31,770 nt of DNA from a virus. A model generated the notes under the pieces. The model saw only the letters and a list, made by a program, of their open reading frames with translations, was not told the origin of the DNA and searched no databases. The stretch spans positions 1 to 31,770 of IMG/VR virus record IMGVR_UViG_3300008110_000344, one strand, 5' to 3'. Numbering within the stretch: position 1 is the first letter of the stretch; each line of letters begins with the position of its first letter. Both the position numbers and the translations under genes were made by a program. Positions 6,235 through 13,225 of this stretch are shown piece by piece.

Positions 6235-6530
6235 TGGGAAGCATCAACGCACTAGGCATGGCGGAAGCCATGGAAGACGGAATGATTGAACTACGACAGG
6301 CGCTCGCATGGCACCTGCAAAGCAATCACTATCCACCAGTACCACTCAACATGGTTGATCCATGTGTGGTCGCAATTCAATTGGTCACCGAAGGTGAGCA
6401 CGACACCAATGTCACGCTCCCCGATGGCATCATGTGGAGGGGTCAGCCAGTTGCTCCAGCGTGGGCAGTGGTGGATGCACACCACCTTGACTCATTCATT
6501 GACACCAGTGAAGAGGAATGGGGCTTCTAA
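6234..6530 (+). CDS. Hypothetical 98-aa protein
   Basis: The ATG at 6234 (TAATG overlap, AGGAAGG upstream) is chosen over an in-frame start at 6144 inside the membrane micro-protein gene. A helical N-terminus (MAEAMEDGMIELRQALAWHLQ) is followed by a Pro-rich stretch and an acidic end. No family recognised. Confidence 0.65.
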   Translation: MGSINALGMAEAMEDGMIELRQALAWHLQSNHYPPVPLNMVDPCVVAIQLVTEGEHDTNVTLPDGIMWRGQPVAPAWAVVDAHHLDSFIDTSEEEWGF

Positions 6531-6742
6531 TGATGATTGACACAGCCAACATCGTTGGTGCCAACGAGATCGCTGACAGGCTCCAACGAGCACACTCAAC
6601 GATCGTGCACCAATGGAGAATGCGAAACATCGGATTCCCCGAGCCATGTCTTGTACTCAGTGCAGGACTGTTTTGGGAATGGGACAAAGTAGAAGCATGG
6701 TTTAACGGAAGAATGAACAAGACCAAAAAGGAGACAGCATGA
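6530..6742 (+). CDS. AlpA/excisionase-like HTH DNA-binding protein
   Basis: 70-aa protein with a helix-turn-helix of the excisionase/AlpA type: VGANEIADRLQRAHSTIVHQWRMRNIGFPEP followed by the wing-like FWEWDKVEAWFNGR. Such proteins bind DNA and act as regulators or recombination directionality factors. No integrase is visible here, so a regulatory role is more likely. It resembles the product of 10611-10820 in layout. The start at 6530 overlaps the upstream stop (TAATG); ATG 6533 is an alternative. Confidence 0.72.
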   Translation: MMIDTANIVGANEIADRLQRAHSTIVHQWRMRNIGFPEPCLVLSAGLFWEWDKVEAWFNGRMNKTKKETA

Positions 6743-6942
6743 ACACCTATCAAATAACCGCACAGCGCTTAGGCAAAGTGAAGGCACACACATTCACCGA
6801 TGTGAATGACAATGAAGCAACAATGACTGCAATCTTCTACATCCTTGATCAAGCAAAGACCAAGGACATGTGGGCAAAGGGTCGCATTGAATTGAAGAAC
6901 ACAACAACCAACGAGTTACTCAAAGTAATGGAGGCAAAGTAA
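6739..6942 (+). CDS. Hypothetical 67-aa protein
   Basis: ATGA overlap plus AAAGGAGA upstream. Begins MNTYQITAQRLGKVKAHTFTDVNDNEATMTAIFYILDQA, a beta-hairpin-then-helix pattern. Basic to neutral, unlike its acidic neighbours. Function unknown. Confidence 0.65.
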   Translation: MNTYQITAQRLGKVKAHTFTDVNDNEATMTAIFYILDQAKTKDMWAKGRIELKNTTTNELLKVMEAK

Positions 6943-7523
6943 TGGATGAAATTCAACAAGAAGTGAAAGAACTTCTGAAGGACGAGTGCTGTGAATGTAG
7001 CGAAATCGTGGACACCGATGGTGACCATGGCTGGAGCAATGTACACGATGGTTACCTCTGCTGGGGTTGCTACGAGTCCGATCAGAACCACTCTTCAACA
7101 GTGCAGATCGTGGATGACGGTGCGGTACTCAAGTACCACATCGGAGACCACATTCGCATGGACGAGTTTGGCGATGACATGTATCAAACCAACCTTACGA
7201 TCAATCGTGAGTACATCCAGTCAAGTGACTGGCGTGGTCACTACGAGACCACCATTGAAGGCTGGACAGAGATCATGGCTGGCTGGACAACTGGTGGCTG
7301 GGGTGACCCAATCGCTGACAAGAAACAGATATTCAATCAGTGGGCTGAACGCTTGTTGACAGGTGAAGTTGATTATGGCGACATACCAATCGCCATCGTG
7401 GCTGACCCAACGAGCAATGTGTTTAGCATGGGCATCTCGGTGCTCACACCTGAACCAAACAGGCTCATTGAATGGATGGAGCAAGGCGGAGATTACTTTC
7501 TACTCAAGAATGCTCTGTTATGA
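6942..7523 (+). CDS. Hypothetical 193-aa protein with N-terminal zinc ribbon
   Basis: Start at 6942 (TAATG overlap, GGAGG upstream). Residues 16-43 carry CCEC and CWGC pairs about 20 residues apart, typical of a small zinc ribbon. The rest is rich in Trp, Asp and Tyr (GWTEIMAGWTTGGWGDPI) without a known catalytic motif. It is the largest gene of the small-protein run. Function unknown; nucleic-acid or protein binding through the zinc ribbon is a guess. Confidence 0.68.
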   Translation: MDEIQQEVKELLKDECCECSEIVDTDGDHGWSNVHDGYLCWGCYESDQNHSSTVQIVDDGAVLKYHIGDHIRMDEFGDDMYQTNLTINREYIQSSDWRGHYETTIEGWTEIMAGWTTGGWGDPIADKKQIFNQWAERLLTGEVDYGDIPIAIVADPTSNVFSMGISVLTPEPNRLIEWMEQGGDYFLLKNALL

Positions 7524-7675
7524 GTGCAACCGAATTCACTCTTCAGGTCACAGTGCGCAAGCGCTGTGACTTGGATGAACCAACCAATGCTCCCGATGCA
7601 GTACGCCTTGTTGAGGCGCTGTTGACGCTGGGAGCCTTCATAGAAATCGTGGAGATCACGGAGGTAAAGCAATGA
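7520..7675 (+). CDS. Hypothetical 51-aa protein
   Basis: The ATG at 7520 overlaps the previous stop (ATGA); an in-frame upstream start at 7472 would lie deep in the previous gene. No Shine-Dalgarno is seen, so translation is probably coupled. Contains TEFTLQVTVRKRCDLDEP and a hydrophobic C-terminal half. Function unknown. Confidence 0.58.
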   Translation: MSATEFTLQVTVRKRCDLDEPTNAPDAVRLVEALLTLGAFIEIVEITEVKQ

Positions 7676-7956
7676 GGGACTACACAAAAATCAATCACAA
7701 AATTACATGGGCGTTCTATGGGTACCTTGCGGTGCTCGTAACAGCGTTCGTGTACTTCTTGCTTCAAGAGTCTGCGGAGCGTATGGATTCATATGTCTGC
7801 AATACGAAGCAACACACCGTGTCATACGGGGAGAGCCTATGGGAGATCGCTCAGAGCAACTGCTCGGGCAACATAGAGTCCGCCGTCAATGACCTAGTAG
7901 AGACCTACGGGTCAACCATCCAAAACGGGCAGGTCATTGACCTTCCTACAAAATAA
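7672..7956 (+). CDS. Membrane-anchored LysM-domain protein
   Basis: 94-aa protein with a short cytoplasmic N-terminus, one transmembrane helix (about residues 12-31) and an extracytoplasmic LysM domain (about residues 48-92: HTVSYGESLWEIAQ ... IQNGQVIDLP). LysM domains bind peptidoglycan. The same TM-plus-LysM layout and size are found in SOS-induced cell-division inhibitors (Bacillus YneA, mycobacterial ChiZ), so a phage-made block of host division is a plausible inference. It could instead be a general wall-binding accessory protein. ATGA overlap and GGAGG upstream fix the start. Confidence 0.8.
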   Translation: MRDYTKINHKITWAFYGYLAVLVTAFVYFLLQESAERMDSYVCNTKQHTVSYGESLWEIAQSNCSGNIESAVNDLVETYGSTIQNGQVIDLPTK

Positions 7957-8045
7957 GAACAGAAGTTGCAATTCCCGTCCCACTGAGGTAGTTTTATCTC
8001 AGTGGTACAACAAACCAAATAACTCAAACAACAAGGAGAAACATC
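7957..8045 (+). promoter_or_regulatory. Leader L8 with single hairpin
   Basis: One hairpin at 7980-8005 (CCACTGAG with CTCAGTGG, extendable to 10 bp), then an A-rich, unstructured stretch and an ordinary AAGGAGA ribosome-binding site 8 nt before ATG 8046. It lacks the GAGG-loop Shine-Dalgarno hairpin of L1-L7, so it forms a different class. Confidence 0.6.
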
Positions 8046-9068
8046 ATGTCAAGAGAAACCAGCCAGTGGCTCAACCAAAATGTATTGGTGGGCTTTACAT
8101 CCAAGCGTGGGAACGCATGGCACTACAAGGCAACCGATCAGGGAACTGAGCCAAACCATTACGAGCAGGCAATCCCTGTTGAAGATGTCAAGCGTCGTCT
8201 GTTCCACTGGAAGGCAATTGAAGCACCAGTGTTCGTGCAGGTGCCTAACAATGGAACCTTCAAGTACATCCCACAGGATGACCGCAAGGCAATTGTGCGT
8301 GACGACAACTACGAGACGCTTGGTCTCTTCAAGGATTCGTATCAGATCCACCAGTACGAGGAGTGGTTGCTCGGCACCGTGGCAAACGTGATTGATGACA
8401 GCAACTTGCAGATCGGTTCTGCGGGCTTGCTTCGCAGTGGCGGTGTCGCATGGGTCAGCATTGAGATGCCTGAGACAATCAGCACCAAGGCGGGCTTTGA
8501 GTTCCGTCCACACTTGCTCGCAACTACGAGCCACAACGGCACGCTTGCAACCACCTTCAAACGAGTCGTCACTGCGGTGGTCTGCGACAATACGCTCGCT
8601 GGAGCGCTCGGTGAGCAGGGATCAGAGTTCAAGACTCGTCACAGCAAGTACAGCAACGGACGCATTCAAGACATCCGTGACGCTCTCGGAATCATTCACA
8701 GCATGGCTGATGAGGTGTCGCTTGAGATTGAGCGCCTCTCGTCCCTCACTGTGACTCAGTCCGAATGGGACGCCATCGTGGATCGTCTCGTGCCTGTTGG
8801 TACCGAAGGTGAGGCTCGCCCACAAGCGATCAGTCGCTCACAGAACAAGCAGGAAGCGATCCGTCACCTCTACAAGAACGACCCACGAGTCGCTCCATGG
8901 ATGGGAACTGGTCTCGGCGTGTTGCAAGCATTCAACACCTACCAGCACCACATGAGTGGCAAGGACGACAGCCGTGTTGAGCGCAACGCAATGAACGCAC
9001 TCAACGGCAAGACCGATGAGTTTGACCGTCAGGTCATTCGGATCTTGGAGGATGTAGTCCTCGTATGA
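8046..9068 (+). CDS. DUF932 (phage/plasmid-like) protein
   Basis: 340-aa protein whose sequence follows the DUF932 / phage-plasmid-like (TIGR03299) pattern: SRETSQWLNQNVLVGFTSKRGNAWHY at the start, LGLFKDSYQIHQYEEWL near residue 90, RPHLLATTSHNGT near 155 and VVCDNTLAGAL near 180. The family is widespread on phages, plasmids and conjugative elements; its biochemical activity is not established. Length is normal. Leader L8 precedes it and it is coupled by ATGA to the WhiB gene. Confidence 0.85.
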   Translation: MSRETSQWLNQNVLVGFTSKRGNAWHYKATDQGTEPNHYEQAIPVEDVKRRLFHWKAIEAPVFVQVPNNGTFKYIPQDDRKAIVRDDNYETLGLFKDSYQIHQYEEWLLGTVANVIDDSNLQIGSAGLLRSGGVAWVSIEMPETISTKAGFEFRPHLLATTSHNGTLATTFKRVVTAVVCDNTLAGALGEQGSEFKTRHSKYSNGRIQDIRDALGIIHSMADEVSLEIERLSSLTVTQSEWDAIVDRLVPVGTEGEARPQAISRSQNKQEAIRHLYKNDPRVAPWMGTGLGVLQAFNTYQHHMSGKDDSRVERNAMNALNGKTDEFDRQVIRILEDVVLV

Positions 9069-9430
9069 ACCGTTGGGATTACTACGATGATGCGGGGGAG
9101 TCAAACCCCCCGCTACATCGGGGCACCTTGCTCAACAAAGAGATCATGGAGCCTCTACCATTCCCCGAGGTTGGAACATGGCGCAAGTTTGCGTCATGCC
9201 GACATGAAGACACAACTACCTTCTTTGCTACTGGCTTAGTAGGACACAACAAAGAAGTACGACAAAAGAGACAACAAGCCGTAGAAATATGCCAAGGCTG
9301 TCCTGTAGCACTACAGTGCCTGCGCTATGCCGTCAAGAACGACATCCGCTGGGGCGTGTGGGGTGGTAGGGACATGCAGTCTCTCAAGAAGATAGAGCGT
9401 ATTAAGTTACGAAATATCTTCAATAAGTGA
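9065..9430 (+). CDS. whiB: WhiB-family Fe-S transcription regulator
   Basis: 121-aa WhiB-like protein with the four iron-sulfur cysteines C45, C76, C79 and C85 (ASCRHED ... CQGCPVALQC) and the GVWGG turn at 97-101. WhiB proteins bind a [4Fe-4S] cluster and usually act with the primary sigma factor, so this may redirect host transcription. Start 9065 forms an ATGA overlap but has its GGAGG 13 nt away. ATG 9146 (residue 28) would give a more typical N-terminus and place a GC hairpin in the leader. The last 24 nt overlap the convergent glycosyltransferase gene. Confidence 0.92.
   Translation: MNRWDYYDDAGESNPPLHRGTLLNKEIMEPLPFPEVGTWRKFASCRHEDTTTFFATGLVGHNKEVRQKRQQAVEICQGCPVALQCLRYAVKNDIRWGVWGGRDMQSLKKIERIKLRNIFNK
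9092..9113 (+). promoter_or_regulatory. GC-rich hairpin near the start of whiB
   Basis: GCGGGGG (9092-9098) pairs perfectly with CCCCCGC (9107-9113) around an 8-nt loop. It lies in codons 10-17 if translation starts at 9065, or in the leader if it starts at 9146. Seven G-C pairs this close to a start could limit translation. Confidence 0.55.
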
Positions 9431-10480
9431 GTTGAGGCGGTGTGCTCCGAGGCTGATGTCTCGTGAGCGCACTGCTTCTCTTAAAGCCTCTCCCTCGTCT
9501 GCTCGCCTGACTGGATCCTTGAGATCCCTCAGATGCTTGAGCCACTGCGATGGTTTACTCGCAGTACGACCAACTCCCCAACTATCACGCAAAGCCTCAT
9601 ACGCTGACAGAGATGAACCGACCCATGGAATCCCCGAGGCTGAGTACTCCAGCAACTTGATGTCGCTCTTGGCATGGTTGAACGGTGTGTCACGCAATGG
9701 TGCGATACCCACGTCCATGGTCAACAGCGATGGGTATTCTTTGGCGTCCACTGCATTCGCAACAGTCACCTGATCTTCGTGCAGTCCTAACTTACTGGCG
9801 ACTGATGGTGCATGCGAGTAGTGACCGCTGTGATGGAACTTAATCTCGTTGTTAGCGATTAAAGGGTTGATGATCCCCTTCATGATCTCTAAGTCACTGG
9901 AGCGATGGCTCGTGGCTCCCACCCAACCAACTACAGGAACAGAACTATCGGTGTGTTTGTGAAGTGTAAACCGTGAGATGTCTACCGTGTTCTCCAGTGT
10001 GATAATTGGGCAGTGCACAAACGACTTGATGCGATCGGCAAGATATGGCGTTGACACGGTGACCAGCGTGCTGGATGCGAGCACCTTCTTGTAGTGGTCT
10101 CGGTTCTCTTTCGGGTTGGTCTTTGGGTGTGATGACATAAAGGCATCGTTGGCTGGATCCAGCCCCCAGTACCAGTCATCTAAATCATTAATTACAATTT
10201 GTCCAACAGCACGAGCCTTGTGAATGTGATCGGCTAGTGAGTCGTGCATGAGGCGTTGCATCACAATGATGTCAACAGGTATCAACTCATCGTTGGCACC
10301 TCGGATACAGAAGTAGTTCTTGTTCCATGTGAGCACTCCTACAATTACATCTTTTTCAAAATGCTCCAACCACTCCACATACTGACCAATGCGTGCCCAG
10401 CCCGAACCACCCCAATGCTGTTTACCATCTGTGGAGCGTTGTACTGGAACGTAGTCACCACTGGCAAAGCCAATTCTCAC
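9407..10480 (-). CDS. Glycosyltransferase (GT4/GT-B-like)
   Basis: 357-aa protein, similar in length and layout to GT-B-fold glycosyltransferases. It has an N-terminal MRIGFASGDYVPV strand, WGGSGWARIGQYVEWL (acceptor-side helix), a central VPVVGWVGATSHRSSDLEIMKGI at the start of the donor domain, and a C-terminal KLLEYSASGIPWVGSSLSAYEAL resembling the sugar-nucleotide-binding EX7E region. It would transfer a sugar from a nucleotide donor; the acceptor (host wall glycan, virion protein or DNA base) is unknown. GTG start, overlapping the upstream stop (GTGA) after GGAG. Last gene of a three-gene module. Confidence 0.85.
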   Translation of the reverse strand: MRIGFASGDYVPVQRSTDGKQHWGGSGWARIGQYVEWLEHFEKDVIVGVLTWNKNYFCIRGANDELIPVDIIVMQRLMHDSLADHIHKARAVGQIVINDLDDWYWGLDPANDAFMSSHPKTNPKENRDHYKKVLASSTLVTVSTPYLADRIKSFVHCPIITLENTVDISRFTLHKHTDSSVPVVGWVGATSHRSSDLEIMKGIINPLIANNEIKFHHSGHYSHAPSVASKLGLHEDQVTVANAVDAKEYPSLLTMDVGIAPLRDTPFNHAKSDIKLLEYSASGIPWVGSSLSAYEALRDSWGVGRTASKPSQWLKHLRDLKDPVRRADEGEALREAVRSRDISLGAHRLNSLIEDIS

Positions 10481-10614
10481 TTCTTCTCCACCATTTCAAC
10501 GGTAAGGCTGGTGTGCTTATCAGGGTTAGTGCATGTTGGTGGCACCGATGGCTTTACATATACGGTGACTACCTTCTTGCACTGCGGGCATTCGTAGTGG
10601 CGTTTGTCGCTCAT
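10477..10614 (-). CDS. 45-aa zinc-ribbon protein
   Basis: Short gene tied to both neighbours by ATGA/GTGA overlaps. It encodes MSDKRHYECPQCKKVVTVYV..., with C9 and C12 (CPQC) and a later C and H (CTNPDKH near residues 28-34), enough for one zinc site. GGAAGGT lies upstream. Function unknown; it probably works with the adjacent HTH protein or glycosyltransferase. Confidence 0.68.
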   Translation of the reverse strand: MSDKRHYECPQCKKVVTVYVKPSVPPTCTNPDKHTSLTVEMVEKK

Positions 10615-10820
10615 TGTGGTGTTACCTTCCATGGGCGCCATTCAGCAAGGAATGCTTGGATGTCACGCTTATCCCAAATTGGTGTTGATGCCAAGTTTGC
10701 GATCGGTTGTGGAAACTTCTTCTGCTTACGCAGGGCATGAATTCGCTGTTTAGTTACTCCAAGGATTACAGCGATTTCACTTGTGCCTGCCAAGTGTTCG
10801 GGTTGTAGTTCGTTTGTCAT
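10611..10820 (-). CDS. AlpA/excisionase-like HTH regulator
   Basis: 69-aa protein with a helix-turn-helix GTSEIAVILGVTKQRIHALRKQKKFPQPIANLASTPIWDKRDIQAFLAEW, the usual AlpA/HTH_17 arrangement in which the second part (IWDKRDIQAFL) closes the domain. Expected to bind DNA. First gene of the module leading to the glycosyltransferase; likely to regulate it or itself. Direct TGTAC repeats lie just upstream. Related in layout to the product of 6530-6742. Confidence 0.78.
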   Translation of the reverse strand: MTNELQPEHLAGTSEIAVILGVTKQRIHALRKQKKFPQPIANLASTPIWDKRDIQAFLAEWRPWKVTPQ

Positions 10821-10845
10821 GTGTACATCCTACTTGTTCGTGTAC
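10821..10845 (-). promoter_or_regulatory. Possible operator: two GTGTAC boxes
   Basis: The + strand shows GTGTAC at 10821-10826 and again at 10840-10845, 19 bp apart, about two helical turns. They overlap the ribosome-binding region of the HTH gene. This suits an autoregulatory operator, but two 6-bp matches are weak evidence. Confidence 0.3.
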
Positions 10846-10852
10846 GTTGTGT

Positions 10853-11350
10853 CTAGAGGCTCCAGTGTCGCAGTCCGCCATTGTCGTAGAGGTACTTTGC
10901 TACTGACAAGTTGCAGTCCACATCAAATAGACCCTTGATTCCTGTTCCGCATATGTCCCTCGTGACCGTGCGCCAACTGCTGTTGACCTGTACCAGCCCG
11001 AGGTCATGTGATTTATTTTTGTTTAGCGTGGTGTTGTGTGCGAGTTCGTTGCACCGTGACTCACGCCATGAAATATACGAAAACGCAACTACTGGCAAGC
11101 CGTATTCACGGAACTTGGCTTCCCATTGTGGGCAACGCTTCGTCTTATCTTTAGGGATTCCTTTAGGCACCACCATCTCTTCGGGTGCCAATTCCTTTGC
11201 ATTTACTACCTCAAGTGCTACTGCCGTAACAAATGGGGTTAACTGAACTGTTGTTACTTCGGACTGTTGATTACTTGGAGCCAGCCCCACCAACAACGAT
11301 GTGATTGATGTGAACACGAGTCCAACGATAACTAACGAGCGATCTAACAA
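10853..11350 (-). CDS. Secreted lytic-transglycosylase-like (SLT/lysozyme-fold) protein
   Basis: 165-aa protein with an N-terminal hydrophobic segment (about residues 5-23, signal peptide or anchor) and a C-terminal SLT-like domain. FSYISWRESRCN carries the likely catalytic Glu (E97), followed by HDLGLVQVNSSW and NLSVAKYLYDNGGLRHWS. Such enzymes cleave peptidoglycan glycan strands. Cys at 73, 100, 134 and 146 could form disulfides after export. TTG start, supported by AAGGAG 8 nt upstream. It stands apart behind a terminator. It may aid lysis or DNA entry. Confidence 0.8.
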   Translation of the reverse strand: MLDRSLVIVGLVFTSITSLLVGLAPSNQQSEVTTVQLTPFVTAVALEVVNAKELAPEEMVVPKGIPKDKTKRCPQWEAKFREYGLPVVAFSYISWRESRCNELAHNTTLNKNKSHDLGLVQVNSSWRTVTRDICGTGIKGLFDVDCNLSVAKYLYDNGGLRHWSL

Positions 11351-11381
11351 TATTCTTCTCCTTGATAGGCGGATAAAGCAA

Positions 11382-11419
11382 AACGCCCACAGGATTCTGT
11401 AAAGAACTCTATGGGCGTT
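11382..11419 (-). terminator. Rho-independent-like terminator
   Basis: AACGCCCA and TGGGCGTT form an 8-bp stem with a partly paired interior (GTTC with GAAT). On the - strand the stem is followed by TTTTGCTTT. It lies between the WhiB gene (11440) and the transglycosylase gene (11350), in the right direction to end the upstream unit. Confidence 0.65.
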
Positions 11420-11439
11420 ACCCTTCTAGTTTACAGGTG

Positions 11440-11856
11440 TTAAGGCTGAATCAACCTAAACTTAAGCATCTCTAAATCAATCAGTTCCGTACCCATTTTA
11501 GGAATCTCTTGAATATTTATTTCATTAATCTCTTTTGACTCAGCGTCTACACATTCCGTACACCTGCATCCTTGGCGGTAGCGCATCCATGTGCCGTGTG
11601 CACGAAGTACACTCGCTTTCGGATGTTCAACAGTGAGCGCTGTTCGCTCCTGTGGTGTGAGTCCGCCCCATAGCCCCCACTTCTCTTCCACCCCATCATC
11701 TAAACAGTCATTCCATACAGGACACTGTCTGCATACGGCTCTAGAGATCGTGTAGTAATTCTCTGGCACGTCTGTGTCTAGCGGTGGGTACCAAAGATCT
11801 ATGTGTCGGTCTTTGCAGAGTGCCTGCTTACGCCAATCCTCTGCGAACTGAGGCAA
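11440..11856 (-). CDS. whiB: WhiB-family regulator with extra C-terminal Cys motif
   Basis: 138-aa WhiB-like protein. Cluster cysteines are C14, C42, C45 and C51, and the GLWGG turn is at 61-65. After the WhiB domain it continues with HGTWMRYRQGCRCTEC (about 87-102), a H-G-T-x3-Y-x2-GCRC-x2-C motif that also occurs alone in many actinophage proteins, then an acidic tail. It probably binds an Fe-S cluster and transcription machinery; the extra motif may bind zinc. TTG start directly after the upstream stop, with GGAAGAG upstream. Confidence 0.88.
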   Translation of the reverse strand: MPQFAEDWRKQALCKDRHIDLWYPPLDTDVPENYYTISRAVCRQCPVWNDCLDDGVEEKWGLWGGLTPQERTALTVEHPKASVLRAHGTWMRYRQGCRCTECVDAESKEINEINIQEIPKMGTELIDLEMLKFRLIQP

Positions 11857-12288
11857 CTAGAACTCTTCCATTGGAATGTCATCGTGAACACGCTTGTCAC
11901 GAAGCGGGCGAATGGTTGCTTCAATTGCGGTATAGATCGCTGTACTCATTCGCTCTACTTGCTCATTCATCTGTTCAATCTGTCCGAGAAGAGTTACAAC
12001 TTCACCTGACAGGCGCTTGTTCTCTACAGCCAGTTGAAGGATGCTGTCCCAATTGTCTAGCAAGATCTCTGCCATGGACAATTCTGTTTGAGCAGAGAAT
12101 TCCGCCAGTGTTGACGCAGTTTGTTCTTTAACGATCTGCGGGATCATGCCAAGGGCTTTAGACAGGCGCCTACGTTCTGCTTCTAACTCTTGATTCATTG
12201 TCCAGTGATTTGGTTCTTTTTTTGTCTTCTTCTCACCGTGTGGGTTTTGTTCGTTCCACTCATTGAAGTACATGTGACCATTAGGCAT
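11857..12288 (-). CDS. Hypothetical 143-aa coiled-coil protein
   Basis: ATG 12288 is preferred (GAGGGG 7 nt upstream, 8-nt overlap with the previous gene); GTG 12306 would add six residues. The middle and C-terminal two thirds are continuous helix with heptad-like hydrophobics (ENKRLSGEVVTLLGQIEQMNEQVERM), so a coiled coil is likely. The N-terminus is polar (NEQNPHGEKKTKKEPNHW). Function unknown. Confidence 0.65.
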   Translation of the reverse strand: MPNGHMYFNEWNEQNPHGEKKTKKEPNHWTMNQELEAERRRLSKALGMIPQIVKEQTASTLAEFSAQTELSMAEILLDNWDSILQLAVENKRLSGEVVTLLGQIEQMNEQVERMSTAIYTAIEATIRPLRDKRVHDDIPMEEF

Positions 12289-12607
12289 TGTGATACCCCT
12301 CTTCACGAACTACGCAGTCCCAACCACATGCGATGTAGCCAGCGCTGTCTGCCCAGTGATCACGCTTCTCAGGTGACCATGAGATACGAGAGATCTTGAG
12401 AAGGGTCATCATGACAGCAACATCATGAGGCTTGAGTTGTGTTGACTCTCGCTTGTCCACAACACGGCGAAGGTATGTTGACCACATCTCTGCCGTGGTG
12501 GCGAAGTCATCAATCGGGTCACCGTATGTATCGTTGCGGTCACCATTGACGAGGGTTTCTGCCTCCGTCAAGATGTCTGTTCGGTTATTGAAGGTGGGTG
12601 GTTTCAT
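12281..12607 (-). CDS. DUF6378-like phage protein
   Basis: 108-aa protein matching the DUF6378 pattern: NGDRNDTYGDPIDDFATTAEMWSTYL near the N-terminus, then LKPHDVAVMMTLLKISRISWSPEKRDHWADSAGYIACGWDC. The family is common in phages and has no known activity. ATGA overlap with the HAD gene upstream and a good GAGGT site. Confidence 0.82.
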   Translation of the reverse strand: MKPPTFNNRTDILTEAETLVNGDRNDTYGDPIDDFATTAEMWSTYLRRVVDKRESTQLKPHDVAVMMTLLKISRISWSPEKRDHWADSAGYIACGWDCVVREEGYHNA

Positions 12608-13197
12608 AGGTATACCTCGTTGTTTGGATTGAGAAGGTTAATGATCTGGGCAAAACTGCGAAGGTTAGGAACACGCACGGCGTCAACTTGGTAGGTGTTC
12701 CATGGCTGTGTAAGAAGCATGGACATTGCTCCAGCGTTGTCCATGTCTAAGTAGTACTCCACATTGTCATCAATTGCGATAGTGGGTTTACCGATCTCTT
12801 TAATGACCCTTCCTTTAGTACTTGATGGGAACCACAAGTAATCGGGAGTAAGGTTGTGTGCGTCTAGCCATTTGCGTGTCTGCTCGTGGGCTTCCTTCGG
12901 TCTGAAAGTTACGACATGAATAGTTAGTTTGAGTTCTCTGATGACACTCCATGCGTAGTCGGCGTTGTACTCAGGTGGCATCGTGGCATATAGGTTGTGA
13001 TCAATAGTTGCCTGCAACAGGTGGGCGTCAAACTCTTCACGGGTCATTCCCCAGTCTTCGTAGAATTCCCAGCGTGTTGGGTATGCCAACTGCTTGGGGT
13101 TCATGTGCAGTTCTCGGACGCAATACTGTTTGAAAGCATCGGCAAAGGGGTAGACAACGCCGTCAAGGTCAATGACAACATCCGTTATTCGGTTCAT
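12604..13197 (-). CDS. HAD-superfamily phosphatase, 5'(3')-nucleotidase-like
   Basis: 197-aa HAD-fold protein. Motif I is VVIDLDGVVYPF (D10, D12), motif II the T in VVTFRP, a Lys follows in SSTKGRVIKE, and the acidic motif is AIDDNVEYY. This arrangement suits small deoxyribonucleotidase-like phosphatases, which trim nucleotide monophosphates. Phages use them in nucleotide-pool control, but the substrate cannot be read here. A candidate promoter lies just upstream; the gene starts a coupled run down to 11440. Confidence 0.82.
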   Translation of the reverse strand: MNRITDVVIDLDGVVYPFADAFKQYCVRELHMNPKQLAYPTRWEFYEDWGMTREEFDAHLLQATIDHNLYATMPPEYNADYAWSVIRELKLTIHVVTFRPKEAHEQTRKWLDAHNLTPDYLWFPSSTKGRVIKEIGKPTIAIDDNVEYYLDMDNAGAMSMLLTQPWNTYQVDAVRVPNLRSFAQIINLLNPNNEVYL

Positions 13198-13225
13198 AAG
13201 CCCCCGTATTACATAAAGACAGCGA

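Noticed and set aside
6530-6742. Excisionase of an integrated prophage
   Set aside because: The fold fits, but no integrase or attachment site is visible, so a regulatory HTH is the safer call.
8049-8534. 161-aa - strand frame antisense to the DUF932 gene
   Set aside because: Shadow of a conserved-family gene; no start signal and low-complexity Cys/Val-rich translation.
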